Assembly (NCBI RefSeq): GCF_000247695.1
Contig: NW_004624742.1
Coordinates: forward strand, 930,678 to 994,677
Origin: Heterocephalus glaber
Taxonomy: Eukaryota > Chordata > Mammalia > Rodentia > Bathyergidae
Reading direction: 5' to 3'
DNA length: 64,000 bases
The position numbers were made by a program, and so were the translations under genes. Below, piece after piece: positions 46,363-58,728 of the stretch (its first letter is position 1; each line of letters begins with the position of its first letter). The notes beneath the pieces were generated by a model. It was not told the origin of the DNA and ran no database searches. It worked only from the letters and a program-made list of their open reading frames with translations.

Positions 46363-46595
46363 AAGATATGAAGATTTTGTTTCCATTTTTTCCATTTTCT
46401 CATACTAATTCCGTTCTCTTCTTTCCTTTCCCCTACCCCTCCCACTTCCCCTTCCCCTTTACCCCTTTTCTTCCTATTTCACATTATCTAGTATACCTTT
46501 TAGTCTTTATTTACATTTTCAGTTTTTCACACTAGAGAAACTATTCGGTATTTACACATGTGTATCCTATTTATTTCACTTAAGACTATCGCCTC
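46363..46595 (-). mobile_element. L1 3' fragment, inverted part of a 5'-inverted insertion
   Basis: ATTTTGTTTCCATTTTTTCC, the CCCCTACCCCTCCCACTTCC tract and CTATTTCACATTATCTAGTA match the antisense L1 at 13738-13880 in the same orientation. The neighbouring piece from 46596 is the same L1 family in sense. Confidence 0.75.
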
Positions 46596-46746
46596 AATGT
46601 ATATAGGGAGGGATGGAGGGGTTGAAGGGAGGGCAGGGGAATGGGGAAAAAATAAGAACCAAGGGAGAGTATGTAAAGGTGCAAATTTCCAATGATGAAT
46701 GTCCTTATATTGTATACCTAAAATGTACCAATAAAATTAATTAAAA
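46596..46746 (+). mobile_element. L1 3' end, sense part of a 5'-inverted insertion
   Basis: AGGGAGGGATGGAGGGGTTG, GGGGAATGGGGAAAAAATAA and an end reading TACCTAAAATGTACCAATAA with AATTAATTAAAAAA are the reverse complement of 13554-13735. Together with 46363-46595 it forms one insertion whose 5' portion is flipped. Confidence 0.8.
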
Positions 46747-46749
46747 AAC

Positions 46750-49700
46750 CAGAGATATACTATACATACAATATTAAAGGAAACCTCACCCCCCTAAAAG
46801 AAAACACTTACAAAAATGACATTTTTGGTATGCACATATATTTTGGAAAATGTGAACCTGCAAGTAGAACTCTTTGAAGAAAACCAGTCACCAAATATCT
46901 AGTATGATTATGGCAAGAATTCCTATGACAGAATACTGCAATAAACTCAAATGACGGACTCAAGCTTGTTCTGAAAGGCTGGGGAGAAAAGTTCTTGGAT
47001 TCTTACCAATGTATAGTAGTAAGTAGATGTCCTTTCCATGTAAGCTCAGCACCAAACTTGTACCTGTAGAATTTGTACTCTTGGGAAAATACTTCTGAAT
47101 CCATGTCAGGGAGAGCACTTTCTCTACAGGAGAAATTATGTTGCACAGCTCCAGATGCTAAAAATAATAGCATAAATGAAACTCTAGAGAAAATAATGTA
47201 CACTTTTCAATAAACAAATATTTATTTTTGTGTTATCCACATAAAAGCCTGTACAAGGTATTTTTTGTTGCCTATTTTGAGCCAGTATTTCCTGATAAAA
47301 AATTAAATTACCTGAAGTAAAGAAATGCAGAAGGGGTAGAAAATTTGTAGCTAAAGCCATTTTCTCTTATTTGCATTATTTTCCCTGAGGATATTGGCCT
47401 CTAGTAATCTATATCTCATATAACAAGCTAATTCCTAAATTCTTAGGAAATACTTATTCATAGTATCTTCATGTGAGAAATACCCCAACCTCAAAAATGG
47501 CTGCAAGTTTAACCATGTCATCCCACATGCCCAGCACTTGTAGCTTTTATTCACTTTTCACTGACATGATAGCATTATAGCACATTTTACATTCTCAAAA
47601 ATGTTAGAAACGGTATTTGGCTAGGTGATGTTTTTGAAACTTGACCTAGGCACCTATGAAATTCAGCACATCCTCTTTTGCTGAAAGAGTGAACAGGATA
47701 CCAAGGAATATTTGGCAACCAGCCTTGGTTTGTGTCTAGGAAATCTTTTTATGGCACTGTTGTCTGAAGAGGAACATCTCTTTGGGTATTTGGGGGAAGT
47801 CATCATTGAGGGCACTGCCTGCCTTCCTGTGGGGAGATACATTCATGTCTTTCATAATGACTATGTGTTAATGTTGCCGCACTGTGTCTTTATGGCGGAA
47901 CTAGTGAGCTCTAGGACAGTTTTGAGTGGATACAGCAGAAAATGAACAAAAATCAAGAAAAGAAAAAGACTTGTGATTTCAATTGGTACAAAAATAGGCA
48001 TTTATTTTGCATCAAAGTTAAAAGTTTGGGATAGCTTGACCCCTGGTAAATAGTAATTCTCATTTTCACATTAAATTGGTAAGCTTTGCTTAAGTGAGGA
48101 CAGAACCAAATGACCCTGCAGACTAAATTATCTCTTAACTCCTGGAAATATTTGGATATTTTGCACCAATAGTGCAGATAAACAAAAGTACCAAATGCAG
48201 AAAATAAATTCTTTCCCATTCCAGTAAATTTAGAAAAACATTCATTATCTAATTAGTACAAGTAGAATACAAAGGTTCGCCATTCCTTTGTTGAGGAGTA
48301 GTTTGTTTTTTTCTTGTAAGCAAGGGCTGTGTTTAAAAAAAAAACAACCAACTAACTAAACTATCAAAAAACCAGGGGTTTCCAACTTAGAAAGGCTCAA
48401 GGCAAACTGAGGAGAGACAGCATTTGGCTCCACATGTACCAGTTTCTGTACAAGCTCTATGATGCCTGTCATCTTTTACCCCAATGAAAATGATACCATT
48501 TGCTTGTGATTATAGACTTCTATTGATTTCCAGTTTCCATCAGGCATGTTCAAATCCCTTGGGCTCTGGGAACTTGTAGATTCTTATCAGTCTTAGAGTA
48601 AGGAAACAATGTGGTGATATAATTGGCACCATGTAGCAATCAGAGTTTCCAGTTCTACTTTCAATTTAGTCCTTGAGTACAATGTCTTAATTATATTTGT
48701 TGTCATATATATTTAGAATTATTATCTACCCATTTATGTGTATAAATAGGCAGACATGCTCATGTATACATGGTTAGGACTGGTGGACTCAAAGAAGTTC
48801 GAAGACCAGAATAAATGTTAATGAAGCCAGGGCTTATTTATGTTACAAAGAACAGAACAAAAACCCAAACCTCAAAAACCAAAACCAAACCAAACCAAAA
48901 CAACATAGTATTCTCTAGTGCTGAGTGGGCAGGGTTGTCATGGTACAGTTTTAGCTTGCTGTGACTTCTGTCTCTAGAATAATGATTGGCCTACAGCTGC
49001 ACTGCAACTGCTCTCTCAAGTATTACTTATGTGAAGGAATCTGCATTTGGCAAGTATTTATTTTATGTAGTAGAGTGTCACACAAACATTCCTGAGCTCT
49101 TACCAAGACATCATCCAGAAAGCACGCTTCACAATCTGTAGTGTGTACCAATGCAATTACTTTTTTTTGGTCAGGAAATATCTGAGCAATACTTTTATTT
49201 GATCTAGGTAAAAGGCTTTGCACTGATTCTAATCTTTCCTGCAGGATATTTGTGTTCTAAATCTTAGCTTCCTAGTTAGTACAGATAGTGAGGTTTGATA
49301 TGTGTTAAACTATATAGCCCCAGTGAAAGTCAAGGTGATTTGTCAAAATTTGCAAATCCAAATGCCTACATTTCAATTTATGTCTGAAAAGAGTAGGTAC
49401 TAGTAATTGCTTGAGGAAACCAAACAGAATGAAACACAGTGAAACATTTAATTTCTTCTTTATTGGATTGTTATAAAGCCCTGCTTTTGAGTTGTGCCAC
49501 CCCTCATGCGTGTGCATCATGCTTAAGAGAGCACATGCTTTGATCCAGCTTCTGTGCTTGGTTATGTGAAGGATATGAGAAGTCCACATAGTTTCCAAGT
49601 TTTCTTTTTATTTTCTTGTACATAAACTTAGAGGGAAAGATCTCTGATAAAAATATGTAGCAGAATTATAAATTGTGTCTTGTGGTTAAAGAAAGGAAAG

Positions 49701-50865
49701 AAAAAAGAGAAACCTCTGGGTTCTAGATGGGAGCACATGTAAAATTATTTATTTGCTTCTGCATATATCCTTTATTTTTACTTTCTGATCATTCTACTGA
49801 GACTAGATTTCACTAGAGTCCCCAAGGTAATGAAGCTTGGTGACTAATCCACTGAGCCATACAAACCCCATCTGCTTACTCACTTTGACATTTTAATAAT
49901 ATCCCATTTGGACCTTTGTTTAATTTTGCTTTGTGTGCTACATCTTTGTTTTAACATTATAGCTGAAATAATTTATTATAATGAATACTATCAAATCTCA
50001 GTAATTAAAACACAGAGATTTTGTGTATTTCAGCTATGTGTACTTTCAACGGGAAATGGGCCCACTAAAATTTGTCAGTGGACCATCAAATTACCCTCTT
50101 AATTACTGCTCATTATGCATTTTACTTGGAATAAAGGAAAAACTATGTCATTTTAAAAGTAGTAATATCCTATTTTGTTTCTGTCTTACTTTTGAACTTT
50201 CCTATCAAATGTTTTCCTTGGTATGTATAATAATAAATTGCAGTATTTTAATGACATAGTGGAGTAGGATAGTTTTAAACACCTTTGTTGATGATAGAAG
50301 TAGTTTTAAATGCTGACTTATTTTGTTTTATAAATATATGATTTCTTCAAATGAAGATTGATTATGACTTAATATTTACATACATAAATCATACACATTG
50401 TGACAGACTTGTAGTATGCTGTATGTGTTGCCCTCTGGGAATTGATTGCATTCAGCATATGTCACAGTCAAAAGCTTATTAATTATTATTTATTAATTCA
50501 TATATTCCTCATTCACACTATGACATTAAGAAATATCATAGAAGGGAGAATTAAGGCTTAGACATACATTGGAAGATCCTCCAAAATATTTAGTCAAGTC
50601 TTAGTAGGACATGAAATACACAGAAATCATATAATGTAACCTAGATTTTGCAGAAGGCACAGATGGTAAAGCAAGTGATAAATCATTTGCATGATGTTAA
50701 GCTACAAACAGAAAGTTAAGCATGATCCAGACTGTAAAGCAATATAGGAGTCCAAATGTGAGGAGTTTTAAATAATAGAACAGTAACATGCAATATATTT
50801 CCTCTTTTTCCCAAGTAGTCTCAGTATCACAAGAATTTATCGATGAAGCCTGGTGTAATAAAATA
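46750..50865. other. Unique AT-rich sequence
   Basis: No gene or confident mobile element. An (AAACC)n-like patch lies at 48875-48900. A possible worn antisense SINE lies near 49800-49870 (TAATCCACTGAGCCATAC). Small frames (47712-47945, 47953-48219, 49305-49598) lack recognised domains. Confidence 0.4.
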
Positions 50866-50869
50866 ATGA

Positions 50870-51085
50870 TCATAGCTTAAATTTATAGAGTACTCTTCAG
50901 AATGTAATACCCTTTTACACACATTACCACATTTAATCATCTTGACAACACCATGAGGTCAGTATCCCTATACTTCTATTTAACAGATGTGACAAAAGAG
51001 GCTCAGTGAAGTTAAGTGGGTTGTGAAATGTCACTTGTATAGTAAGGAGTGAAACAGAATCTCAATTTAAGTTTCTGACATCATG
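50870..51085 (-). mobile_element. MIR SINE, antisense
   Basis: ATTTATAGAGTACTCTTCAG, TTACCACATTTAATCATCTT GACAACACCATGAGG, AACAGATGTGACAAAAGAGG CTCAGTGAAGTTAAG: clear antisense MIR core. Confidence 0.8.
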
Positions 51086-51389
51086 CTTAACACTCTGAAT
51101 TTCATCGTCATCACAGGCTGGACAACACTGTACTCTGTATCCACACCTAAGAGTGGATTCATTCATTTTAGTCACCTTTACAGTGTGTACTAATAGCAGT
51201 GGTATTAATGACTGTCCAGTGATATAGGTCAGTCACTCAGAAACTAAATAAATGAATTTCTATGCCAAATTCATTAGTTCTGCCATATGTGAATAATCTG
51301 TATAGAAAAAATGACATAGAAAGTTGGGATATTAAACAGATAACATAATCTCTAAAGAGACAGCTCACCTGATTAATTCAGGTGAGAAG

Positions 51390-51582
51390 AATTCAGGCTT
51401 TGGAATTGCACAGTCTAGGTTCAGATCATGAATTTTACATATATAGTAGTTGAATTTGTGTAACTTAAGTAATCTCTGTGAGCTTTACCTGCCTTATCTA
51501 TAAAGCAGACTTTAAAAAAAAGATTAAATATATGTATGGTTACTGTCACATTATAAGCACTCAATAAGAATTATCATTATTA
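51390..51582 (+). mobile_element. MIR SINE, sense
   Basis: GGCTTTGGAATTGCACAGTC TAGGTTCAGATC, TGAATTTGTGTAACTTAAGT, CTTATCTATAAAGCAGAC and ATTATAAGCACTCAATAAG are the sense MIR order. Confidence 0.8.
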
Positions 51583-51589
51583 TTAAGTT

Positions 51590-52795
51590 CAGATGTTATA
51601 TCTAAGAACTATATTCACTTCCACCATTAATTTTCAGAAGATATAATTTTAATATTTAATCATAAATAAAGTATAAAACAATTGTCAGTGAGTTGCTAAA
51701 TATTTAAAATATTGAAGGAATGGGTATTAATCGTACCATTTTCTAGGTAATCTAAATAAATGTTCATAATTTATACCTAAAATTGTACTTAAAGGAGAAG
51801 GAAAACTACCAAGAATTTAAAGGTCAGGAATAAAAACGGTCAACAGATAATTATAACATTTCATGTCATTTAAAAACTGTGCTGGCATGTATCTCAATAA
51901 AAGTGGGGAATTCAATTTTAATTTTATATTACCAGCATATCAGTGATAATTAAAATTGTAAAAGGACAAATACTAGTAGGTACTTTAGGCTCTAAATGGT
52001 GTCAAATCCTAATATTGAGATACTCTAATATAAGAGCATAACCAATAGTTCAACTAAAATAAGTAAGAACAAAATAATAGCTATTAGAGTGATAACAATG
52101 ATATATTTATATATATTTAATTCTACAATTTAAAAATAGTCAATTGATAGCAAGGATCCTACTATGATGAAAGCTTCAATTCTCCCATTAGAAGAATCTA
52201 GATATCAACTAATGGTAAATTATTAGGTTTTCTGCCTAAATTATTAGGTTTTCTGTATAAATCCACTAGATTTTTGTAATGGTGTAACTTCTGAATGGTT
52301 AGCCACATATGTGGCTTAAATAAGGTTCAGCAAATTGTGAGACTGGAAGAGGTGGGAATATAGGATCTATATTTTGAATCTAATAGGCAGTAACTGATTA
52401 AGGGAATAGAAAATCTCCCCTACAACCTTAACTTTTTATTAAAATTCATTAACTTTTTCCTATGCAAATCATATAGGTGACCCATAGATAATTAAAATTA
52501 TAGGAAGAACTCAAGATATTAGGGGAGGTGAACTATTACTAGGTATTAGATGGAAAAAGAGAGGAAAGACGTCTCTGTAGAAAACCCAAAGGGGCAGGGT
52601 CAGAGAGAATAGAAATCTGACCCAAATAATAAGAACAAAAACAGTGTCTTTAAAGACCACAGGGAAAGAACAAATGATAAAGATAAAAAGACATGGCTCC
52701 AGAAATGGAATCATAGCAGGAAGAATTGTATCGAACTCCATCAATTTATCTTTTCCAATGTAGCAAACTCACTAGGCAAGTAGGCTAGTAGAGAT
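51590..52795. other. Unique AT-rich sequence
   Basis: No gene or repeat recognised, apart from a small local duplication near 52218-52260 (TAAATTATTAGGTTTTCTG twice in 21 bp steps). Confidence 0.4.
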
Positions 52796-52810
52796 AAAAG
52801 AAATTCTAAA

Positions 52811-52904
52811 TTCCATGTATTTTTTTTGCAGTACTGGGGATCAAACTCAGGACGCTGTACTTGTGAAGCTGGTATGGTGCCACTGAGCTAAATCCCCAGC
52901 CCGT
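52811..52904 (-). mobile_element. ID-type SINE, antisense
   Basis: T-run tail, GTACTGGGGATCAAACTCAG and CACTGAGCTAAATCCCCAGC. Exact 10-bp duplications AAATTCTAAA flank it at 52801-52810 and 52905-52914. Confidence 0.95.
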
Positions 52905-52979
52905 AAATTCTAAAGATGATAGAAATTTAATAAAATTTTGAAAAATCTCTTGTGATTCTAGCTAAAACCTTCAACAAAA

Positions 52980-53700
52980 GAATCAATAGAATGTTTACCT
53001 TGTGAAGAAATTCTTCCATTGTGGAAATCAGCATAGAAAGTTCTCAAAAAACAAAAAATTCCATTCAACCCAGCTATTCTCCTTCTTGGTACATTCCCCA
53101 AAGAGTTAGACATCATATTACAGCAATACATGCATACCAATGTTTATATCAGCAAAATTCTTAATAGCTAAATCTTGGAAGCAGCTAATATGTCTATCAA
53201 CAGATGAATGGATAAAGAAAATGTGGTATCTTAATGAAATACTACTTGGCTATGAAGAAAGATAAATTTGAGACATTTGTAAGAAAACGGATGCACCTTG
53301 AAAATAATAAAATAAATCAGATGCACATGCTTCACTTCTGTATGGTTTCTTTCATATGAGAAATCCAAACTACAAATAAAGTAAAGAACAAAGTACAAGA
53401 TTGATAAAAGGAAACAGGGACGTAGACATTTTGCAAATGGAAAGGTGACCAATAGATGGAGGGTGGGGAAGTAAAAGGATTAAAGATGTGCCATGTACAT
53501 ATAGCAACTACCCAAAATGAATCATTATGTGTTGTAAATATGAACTAAAAAAAAAAATGGGGAAAATGGATCTAGAAATGGAGGGAGGGAAGTGGGAAGG
53601 GAGAAGAAGGAAAATAAATAGAATGAAGATGTACTTGTACCTGCTTTCTAAGATGAATGTAAACATTATATATTGCAAACATATACTAATAAAAAACAAC
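52980..53700 (+). mobile_element. L1 3' end (ORF2 end and 3'UTR), sense
   Basis: GTGGAAATCAGCATAGAAAG TTCTCAAAAAAC, CAACAGATGAATGGATAAAG AAAATGTGGTA, CTTGGCTATGAAGAAAGATA, then a purine-rich 3'UTR (GAGGGAGGGAAGTGGG) and an end TTGCAAACATATACTAATAA AAAA follow L1 order. The internal frames (53527-53778 plus, 53508-53705 minus) are not genes. Confidence 0.85.
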
Positions 53701-53704
53701 ATCA

Positions 53705-54660
53705 AACGAGATTTGAAGAATATTCAAGTCAATACAAGCCTAGATTCAGTTTACAACACCCAGATTTCTGCTAGTTAATTTATCACATAGCAAAAGTCAA
53801 TTAATTGAAACATGGATAGAAAAATAATGTCCTGTAAGACTCTGAGGAGATGAAAAGCAAATAATATTAGCATAGTTTTGTAAAATGGCAATCTAGTTGC
53901 AATATTTCAAAGAATAGGAAAATTTTAATCTAGTAATACTTTTAGTTAACAAGAAATCTCTGTTCATCCTAAGGTAAAACTTTTAGAAGAAATCATTTAC
54001 TTTCAAGTAAGTTCATATAGGAATCAATATGGAATTTTATTAGCTCCTCCTGATTTCAGTATGAATTTAGAACAAGCAACTCCTTTTTATCTTGGTGTAG
54101 GCAGATCCATATTTTGTTACAAAATTCATCTATCAGGTGATTGTTTAAATTTCAGAGCATATTTTTCAGTGGCATCAGGGTAATAAATGCTGGTTTGTAT
54201 ATCAGGCTCACAGTAAACCAAGACAAATTTGATATGCTATACATTAATAATAAAAAGAAAACTAGACACTTGCAGCACCAATAGTTAAAACAAACTGATT
54301 AAAAGCAATATTCATTTCTTTGAGTTGTTATTTTAACCACATTTATCTAATTTGTGATTGATTTTGGGGTTTCAACTAATATCCAAAGCCCTCCTAGGTT
54401 CTAGAAAGCAGAGATTCAAAGTTTAATCATTTTCACTATGACAGAATATTAGTTTCAGATCAGATTTATGAGACAGCAAGATTGTATATTTTATGAGATC
54501 TGAATTCTCTTTATAATATAACTCTGTCCTTTCAATAATCAAACATAGAGCATATTGTTAATGTTTAAAAATTCTATGAAATCTTATACTGATACCCTTG
54601 CTTTTAAGAAAGATTGCTGTGCATATTTTGAATTTATTAGATTATAAATTCTCCACTAAG
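53705..54660. other. Unique AT-rich sequence
   Basis: Nothing recognised. Confidence 0.4.
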
Positions 54661-54664
54661 ATAA

Positions 54665-55535
54665 AGGCATCCAATTCACAAAATTATTTTTGGGAGGTTT
54701 TCCTACACCCAAAATCAATTTTCCAGACCCTAATTGGGTGTCCAATTACTCAGTTCATTTCTGCCACTATCTACCTAGCATTAGCACCAGATTGCACAAA
54801 TCAGTGGGGTTCAACCCCATAAGCCTGCCCCCCAACTTCAGATGCCAGTTGCAAGTCCTTGCCAGGATGGCTCACAGTACTTAGGTGAATACTTTATTTA
54901 AAACTTCTGGTTTGTTGTAAAGGCTCTAACTCAGGAGCAGACAAATGGAAGAGATACACAAGGCAAGGAATGCAGGAGGGTACAACACAGTTTTCATGCT
55001 CTCTGACTCTCTGGATTGACCAGCTTCCCGGTACTTTGATATACTCACCAATATATTTGGAAGCTTTCCAAATATTCTTTTGCTGTTGTTATTGGTGGTG
55101 TTTTTTTGAGACAAGGTCTCATTGTATAGTGCAGACTGATCTTGTAGTCACTGTGTAGCCCAGGCTGTCCTCTAACTCACCACTATCCTCCTGCCTCAGT
55201 CTCTGGAGAGCTAGGATTACAGGTGTGCACAGTCACATCCAGTTTTTCCAAATATTCCTTTTGAAGAGCTTTTAAAGAGTTCAGTCTCCAGCCCCTCCTC
55301 TCCCTGGTGATCAAGAGTGGAACCAAAAGTCCCCATCTTCTATTTATTTGGTCTTTCTGGAGACCAGCCCCTTCCTAAATTACCTTATTAACATAAACTC
55401 AGTTGTGACTGAAAGAGGTTTGCTATTAATAACAAATTCCTATTCTATCATTTAAAAAATTCAAGGGTTTTAGGAGGTTGGTACCAGTAATCCGGGGCAA
55501 AGACCCATTTCTGACTATATTACAATTCCCAAACT
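54665..55535 (-). mobile_element. Old ERV LTR (MER21-like), antisense, interrupted by a B1
   Basis: GAGGTTTTCCTACACCCAAA, ATCAGTGGGGTTCAACCCCA TAAGCCTG, CAGATGCCAGTTGCAAGTCC, GGTTTGTTGTAAAGGCTC, CATAAACTCAGTTGTGACTG AAAG and CAAGGGTTTTAGGAGGTTGG follow the antisense of a mammalian LTR that I remember as MER21-type. Only the sub-family name is uncertain. Frames at 54598-55158 are chance frames in the LTR. Confidence 0.6.
55078..55244 (-). mobile_element. B1 SINE, antisense, inserted in the LTR
   Basis: TTTTTTGAGACAAGGTCTCA, TGTGTAGCCCAGGCTGTCC, TATCCTCCTGCCTCAGTCTC and AGGATTACAGGTGTGCAC: antisense B1 with an internal extra segment. Exact 13-bp duplications TTTCCAAATATTC flank it at 55065-55077 and 55245-55257. 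Confidence 0.95.
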
Positions 55536-55538
55536 ACT

Positions 55539-55966
55539 TGTCATAGTCCATTTTGAGTTACTATAATAAAATACCTGAGATTGGAACTTATTTTTAAAAA
55601 TTGTTTATTTAGCTCACAATGTTGGAAGATTAAGAGCACATCAGATTCATTTGCTTGGCTCTGGTGAGAGGTGTGGCTCATGGCAGGTGGGGCACCACAG
55701 TGGCTTGATGGAGTATGAAAAAGATGAGATTAGGAACAGAAAAAAGGAATCAGAGGAGTTGCCATGCTTCCTTACAACAGCCCATACTCAAGGGAGCTAA
55801 TCCAGTCCCATAAGACCTACTTTACTCCCTTCCAAAGGGAGTGCAGCTATGACTCAATTACCTTTCATTAGGCTCTACCTCTGGAAGGTTTCATAGTTCA
55901 GCACCACCACACTGTGAACCAACCCTACAGCACATGAAACTTTGGAGGACAAACCAGGGCCAAGCA
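55539..55966 (-). mobile_element. MaLR LTR, antisense
   Basis: It opens TGTCATAGTCCATTTTGAGT with ATAAAATACCTGAGA, then TTATTTAGCTCACAATGTTG, GGCTCTGGTGAGAGGTGTGG and a close at ACTTTGGAGGACAAACCAGG. It begins four bases after the MER21-like LTR ends. Confidence 0.7.
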
Positions 55967-55989
55967 CAGTGCTACTTTATAAGAAATTC

Positions 55990-56150
55990 CCAGACGTGTA
56001 CTGAGACAGAGACGAAGGGGAAAGAGGAGGGAAAGATGAAGGGAGAATGGAGTAGGAAGAGGAGGAGAAGGACAGAAAGGGGGGAGGATGAAGAGGAAGA
56101 GGAGGCAGAAGAGGAAAAGAAGAAAAAGAAAGAGGAGGCCCTTGTACCCC
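55990..56150. repeat. Polypurine (GA-rich) tract
   Basis: Nearly uninterrupted A/G on the plus strand (GAGGAAGAGGAGGCAGAAGA). The 92-codon Glu/Lys/Arg-rich frame at 55934-56212 and its minus-strand partner are artefacts of it. Confidence 0.85.
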
Positions 56151-56354
56151 ATCCCTTTATTTTTCATGAACAAATTCCATTTAAAACCCCAGAGAGAACT
56201 AGTAAAGACTAAAAAATTCTACAAAACTTTTACAAAAATCCTACTAAAAAATTCTATTTGTTATTAAAAACTTAGGGAAGAAGGAGTTAATTTTGGGAGA
56301 CAAGTCAATTTGGAATCAGTAAGAAAGCTCTGGTTAGTTTAGGCAGGATGGCTT

Positions 56355-56450
56355 TAGAGTTCGGCAAGTCTGAGTTTGAAACTCATTTATATCCCTTTCT
56401 AAAAGGGTTCACTTAAGTTACATAGTGATTCTAGGCCTTAGCTTCTCACA
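56355..56450 (+). mobile_element. MIR SINE, sense, degraded
   Basis: GGCTTTAGAGTTCGGCAAGT CTGAGTTTGAAACTC, GTTCACTTAAGTTACATAG and CTAGGCCTTAGCTTCTCAC follow the MIR head and core. Confidence 0.5.
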
Positions 56451-56459
56451 AATAAAAAT

Positions 56460-56545
56460 AGACATATAGTGGTGCATGCCTGTGAGTCCACATCACAAGT
56501 CTGAGGCCAGCCTGAGCAGTAACAACAACAACAAAAATAAAGTAA
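56460..56545 (+). mobile_element. Truncated B1 SINE, sense, with AAC-rich tail
   Basis: TAGTGGTGCATGCCTGTGAG, GTCTGAGGCCAGCCTGAG and an (AAC)n-rich tail. Confidence 0.7.
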
Positions 56546-56903
56546 AATAAGTAGAATTTGAAAGTGAAAGTAATAGTAAAATATGATATAACAGCCTTGC
56601 AGAATATTTTTGAGGACACAATTAAGTTATAAAAAGGACATTTCTTCATCCGGAATTGAATTGTTTGAATCATGCTCATGTTTGTATAAACCACCAGAAA
56701 AATTAAAAAAAAAATTTAGCAATGAGTCTTTAGGCAAATCAGAGTCTACAATAGTGAGAGAAGGGAGAAGAGAGTAGAGAGTGCTATTTGTTAGATAGCC
56801 AAATTAATCTTCCTGCAAAATACAGTAAACTTGTGGACCACATATGCATATTGTTGTATGGGGTCAAATAGCAAGCAGACTTCTAGAAAAAAGAAAAAAA
56901 AAG

Positions 56904-56998
56904 GATTGGGGATGCATAGCTCAGAGGTAGAGCACTTCCTCAGCGTGTACAAAGCTTTGATTTTTATTTCTAGCCCTACAAAACCAATCAACCAACCA
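56904..56998 (+). mobile_element. tRNA-derived SINE, sense
   Basis: TTGGGGATGCATAGCTCAGA GGTAGAGCACTTCC carries the A box. TTTGATTTTTATTTCTAGCC is a degraded B box, followed by a CAACCAACCAAACAAA tail. Confidence 0.75.
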
Positions 56999-57069
56999 AA
57001 CAAAAAATTCAATAATCGAACAATACCCCAAACACAAAAAAGCCCTATGTTATCGTTGAATATCATGGT

Positions 57070-57950
57070 GTAAACACTCCCATTACAGCCTGTTTTCAGG
57101 TAGCATCATGACATCACTGAATGCAGGTGTGGGAAGATGTAATCGTTCAGTGGCAGGATCCATACAAGCCAGATGCAACTTACTACTTACTGTGTGTGTA
57201 TAAATGGAAGGGCCATCACAATATGAGAAATTATCAGACTAAAATCTAAGTGAAGGTTAAACATTGATGCTGCTTTTACCTTGAAATAATTTGCTAAAGC
57301 TGATGACTTTGTTTTGAACATGTGGCCTTCTGGCTTGGGTAATGGCACACTGAGGCTCAGGCTCACACATGCGGTAGGGCCAAGAACAGACCATCTTCCC
57401 ATAAAGGAGCACTGAGATCCACATTTTCAGTGTAACCATAAGTAAGTCCATCTCCTCTTCCATCCTCTAGACACTAAATGGAAATTTGTCATCAAGCTAG
57501 TCAGACGAAGGAGGAGAAGCAAAATTTCTTCCGAGAAATTTTAGCCACTAACTAACCCTTAAATGGATCAGTAACCATTTACTTTGTAAATCCAAACTAT
57601 CCTTATACACTTGGCATCAGAAAATGCAAATTAGCTCTGGAGGAGCATGCCCTCATTCCAGACTTCAAAAGTGCAGCCAACAGTAGTTTTGAAAGAAAGA
57701 TGAGCATTTTACAATGAAAAACTCATTAAGCACAGAGGAAATATGGCACCATGCAATATAAATCAGAAGCAACATAAAGCAGAAACAGGTCCTAAAGACT
57801 TTGAATATTGAAATATAAAATGAATATGGTTATTATGTTTAAAGAAGTAAAAGAAAAAATATTCTAGAAACAGAAAGCACAGTACTGCCAATCATATTTT
57901 AAAAGGTTCAAATAGGACTTATGAAATTGAAAAATATAATTCTGTAAAAT
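57070..57950. other. Unique sequence
   Basis: Two overlapping minus frames (57187-57402 and 57257-57463) have no recognised domains. Confidence 0.4.
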
Positions 57951-57954
57951 CATT

Positions 57955-58138
57955 GCTTCCTCATAGTTTAACTTGCCTAAAAATTGGCTGGATGTCTTGT
58001 CAAAACATAGATTCTTGGGCCCCACTCCCCCGGAGTCTGATTTAGTCAGCCTGAGGTGAGCCCTAAGAATTGTTTACAAGGTCCCAGTGACACCAGTGCT
58101 TCTGGCTTGAAGGCCACATTTTGAGTAAAACTATTATA
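57955..58138. mobile_element. MER5-like hAT transposon relic
   Basis: CTTGTCAAAACATAGATTCT TGGGCCCCAC, CGGAGTCTGATTTAGTCAGC CTGAGGTGAG, GAATTGTTTACAAGG and TTGAAGGCCACATTTTGAG follow the non-coding MER5 element end to end. No transposase. Confidence 0.75.
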
Positions 58139-58139
58139 A

Positions 58140-58725
58140 ATAAAAACCCCAGTGTGTGAGTTTTATCACAGTTTCAATCATGTAAAGATTAAATCAATAA
58201 GCTAGAACATAGGTCAGAAGAAACTATTTAGAATTTCTGCAGGAAATATCAACAGATGGAATATATAAGAGATAGAGAATTGTGGAGAATAAAGCATGAG
58301 AAGAGAGAAAAGGTAGCAGAAACCATGTTTGAAGAGAACGATGATTGACATTTTGCAGAAGCAATAAAAGATATCATTTATAAGTTTGAGAAATCAAGTC
58401 TCAAGGAGAAAAATTAGAAACAAAATGGAAAGAAAACCACCTTAATCCTTCAACCAGCTAAGTAATTAGTTGATTACTTTGCTTTTGAGGGCGATACCTG
58501 TGAAGACATAAAATACAACAGTATGATGATACTCCTCAGAAGTTGGTCCCAGGTTCCTTCAACTGCAGCTTTGTGTGGTTAGAGAGTCAGGGATATGGGA
58601 GGGCTGAAGCATGGCTTTTCCTTTGATGAGGGCAGGAAACTGTACTAAGGTATATGTGTTTCCTTGAGATGCCCTACAGGTAGCTGTGTTGGGAGACTGT
58701 ATCCTGTTAATAAGGGGTGCTATGA
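58140..58725. other. Unique sequence
   Basis: Nothing recognised. Confidence 0.4.
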
Positions 58726-58728
58726 GGG

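Noticed and set aside
55934..56212. Glu/Lys/Arg-rich 92-codon frame
   Set aside because: It is the translation of a GA-rich low-complexity tract.
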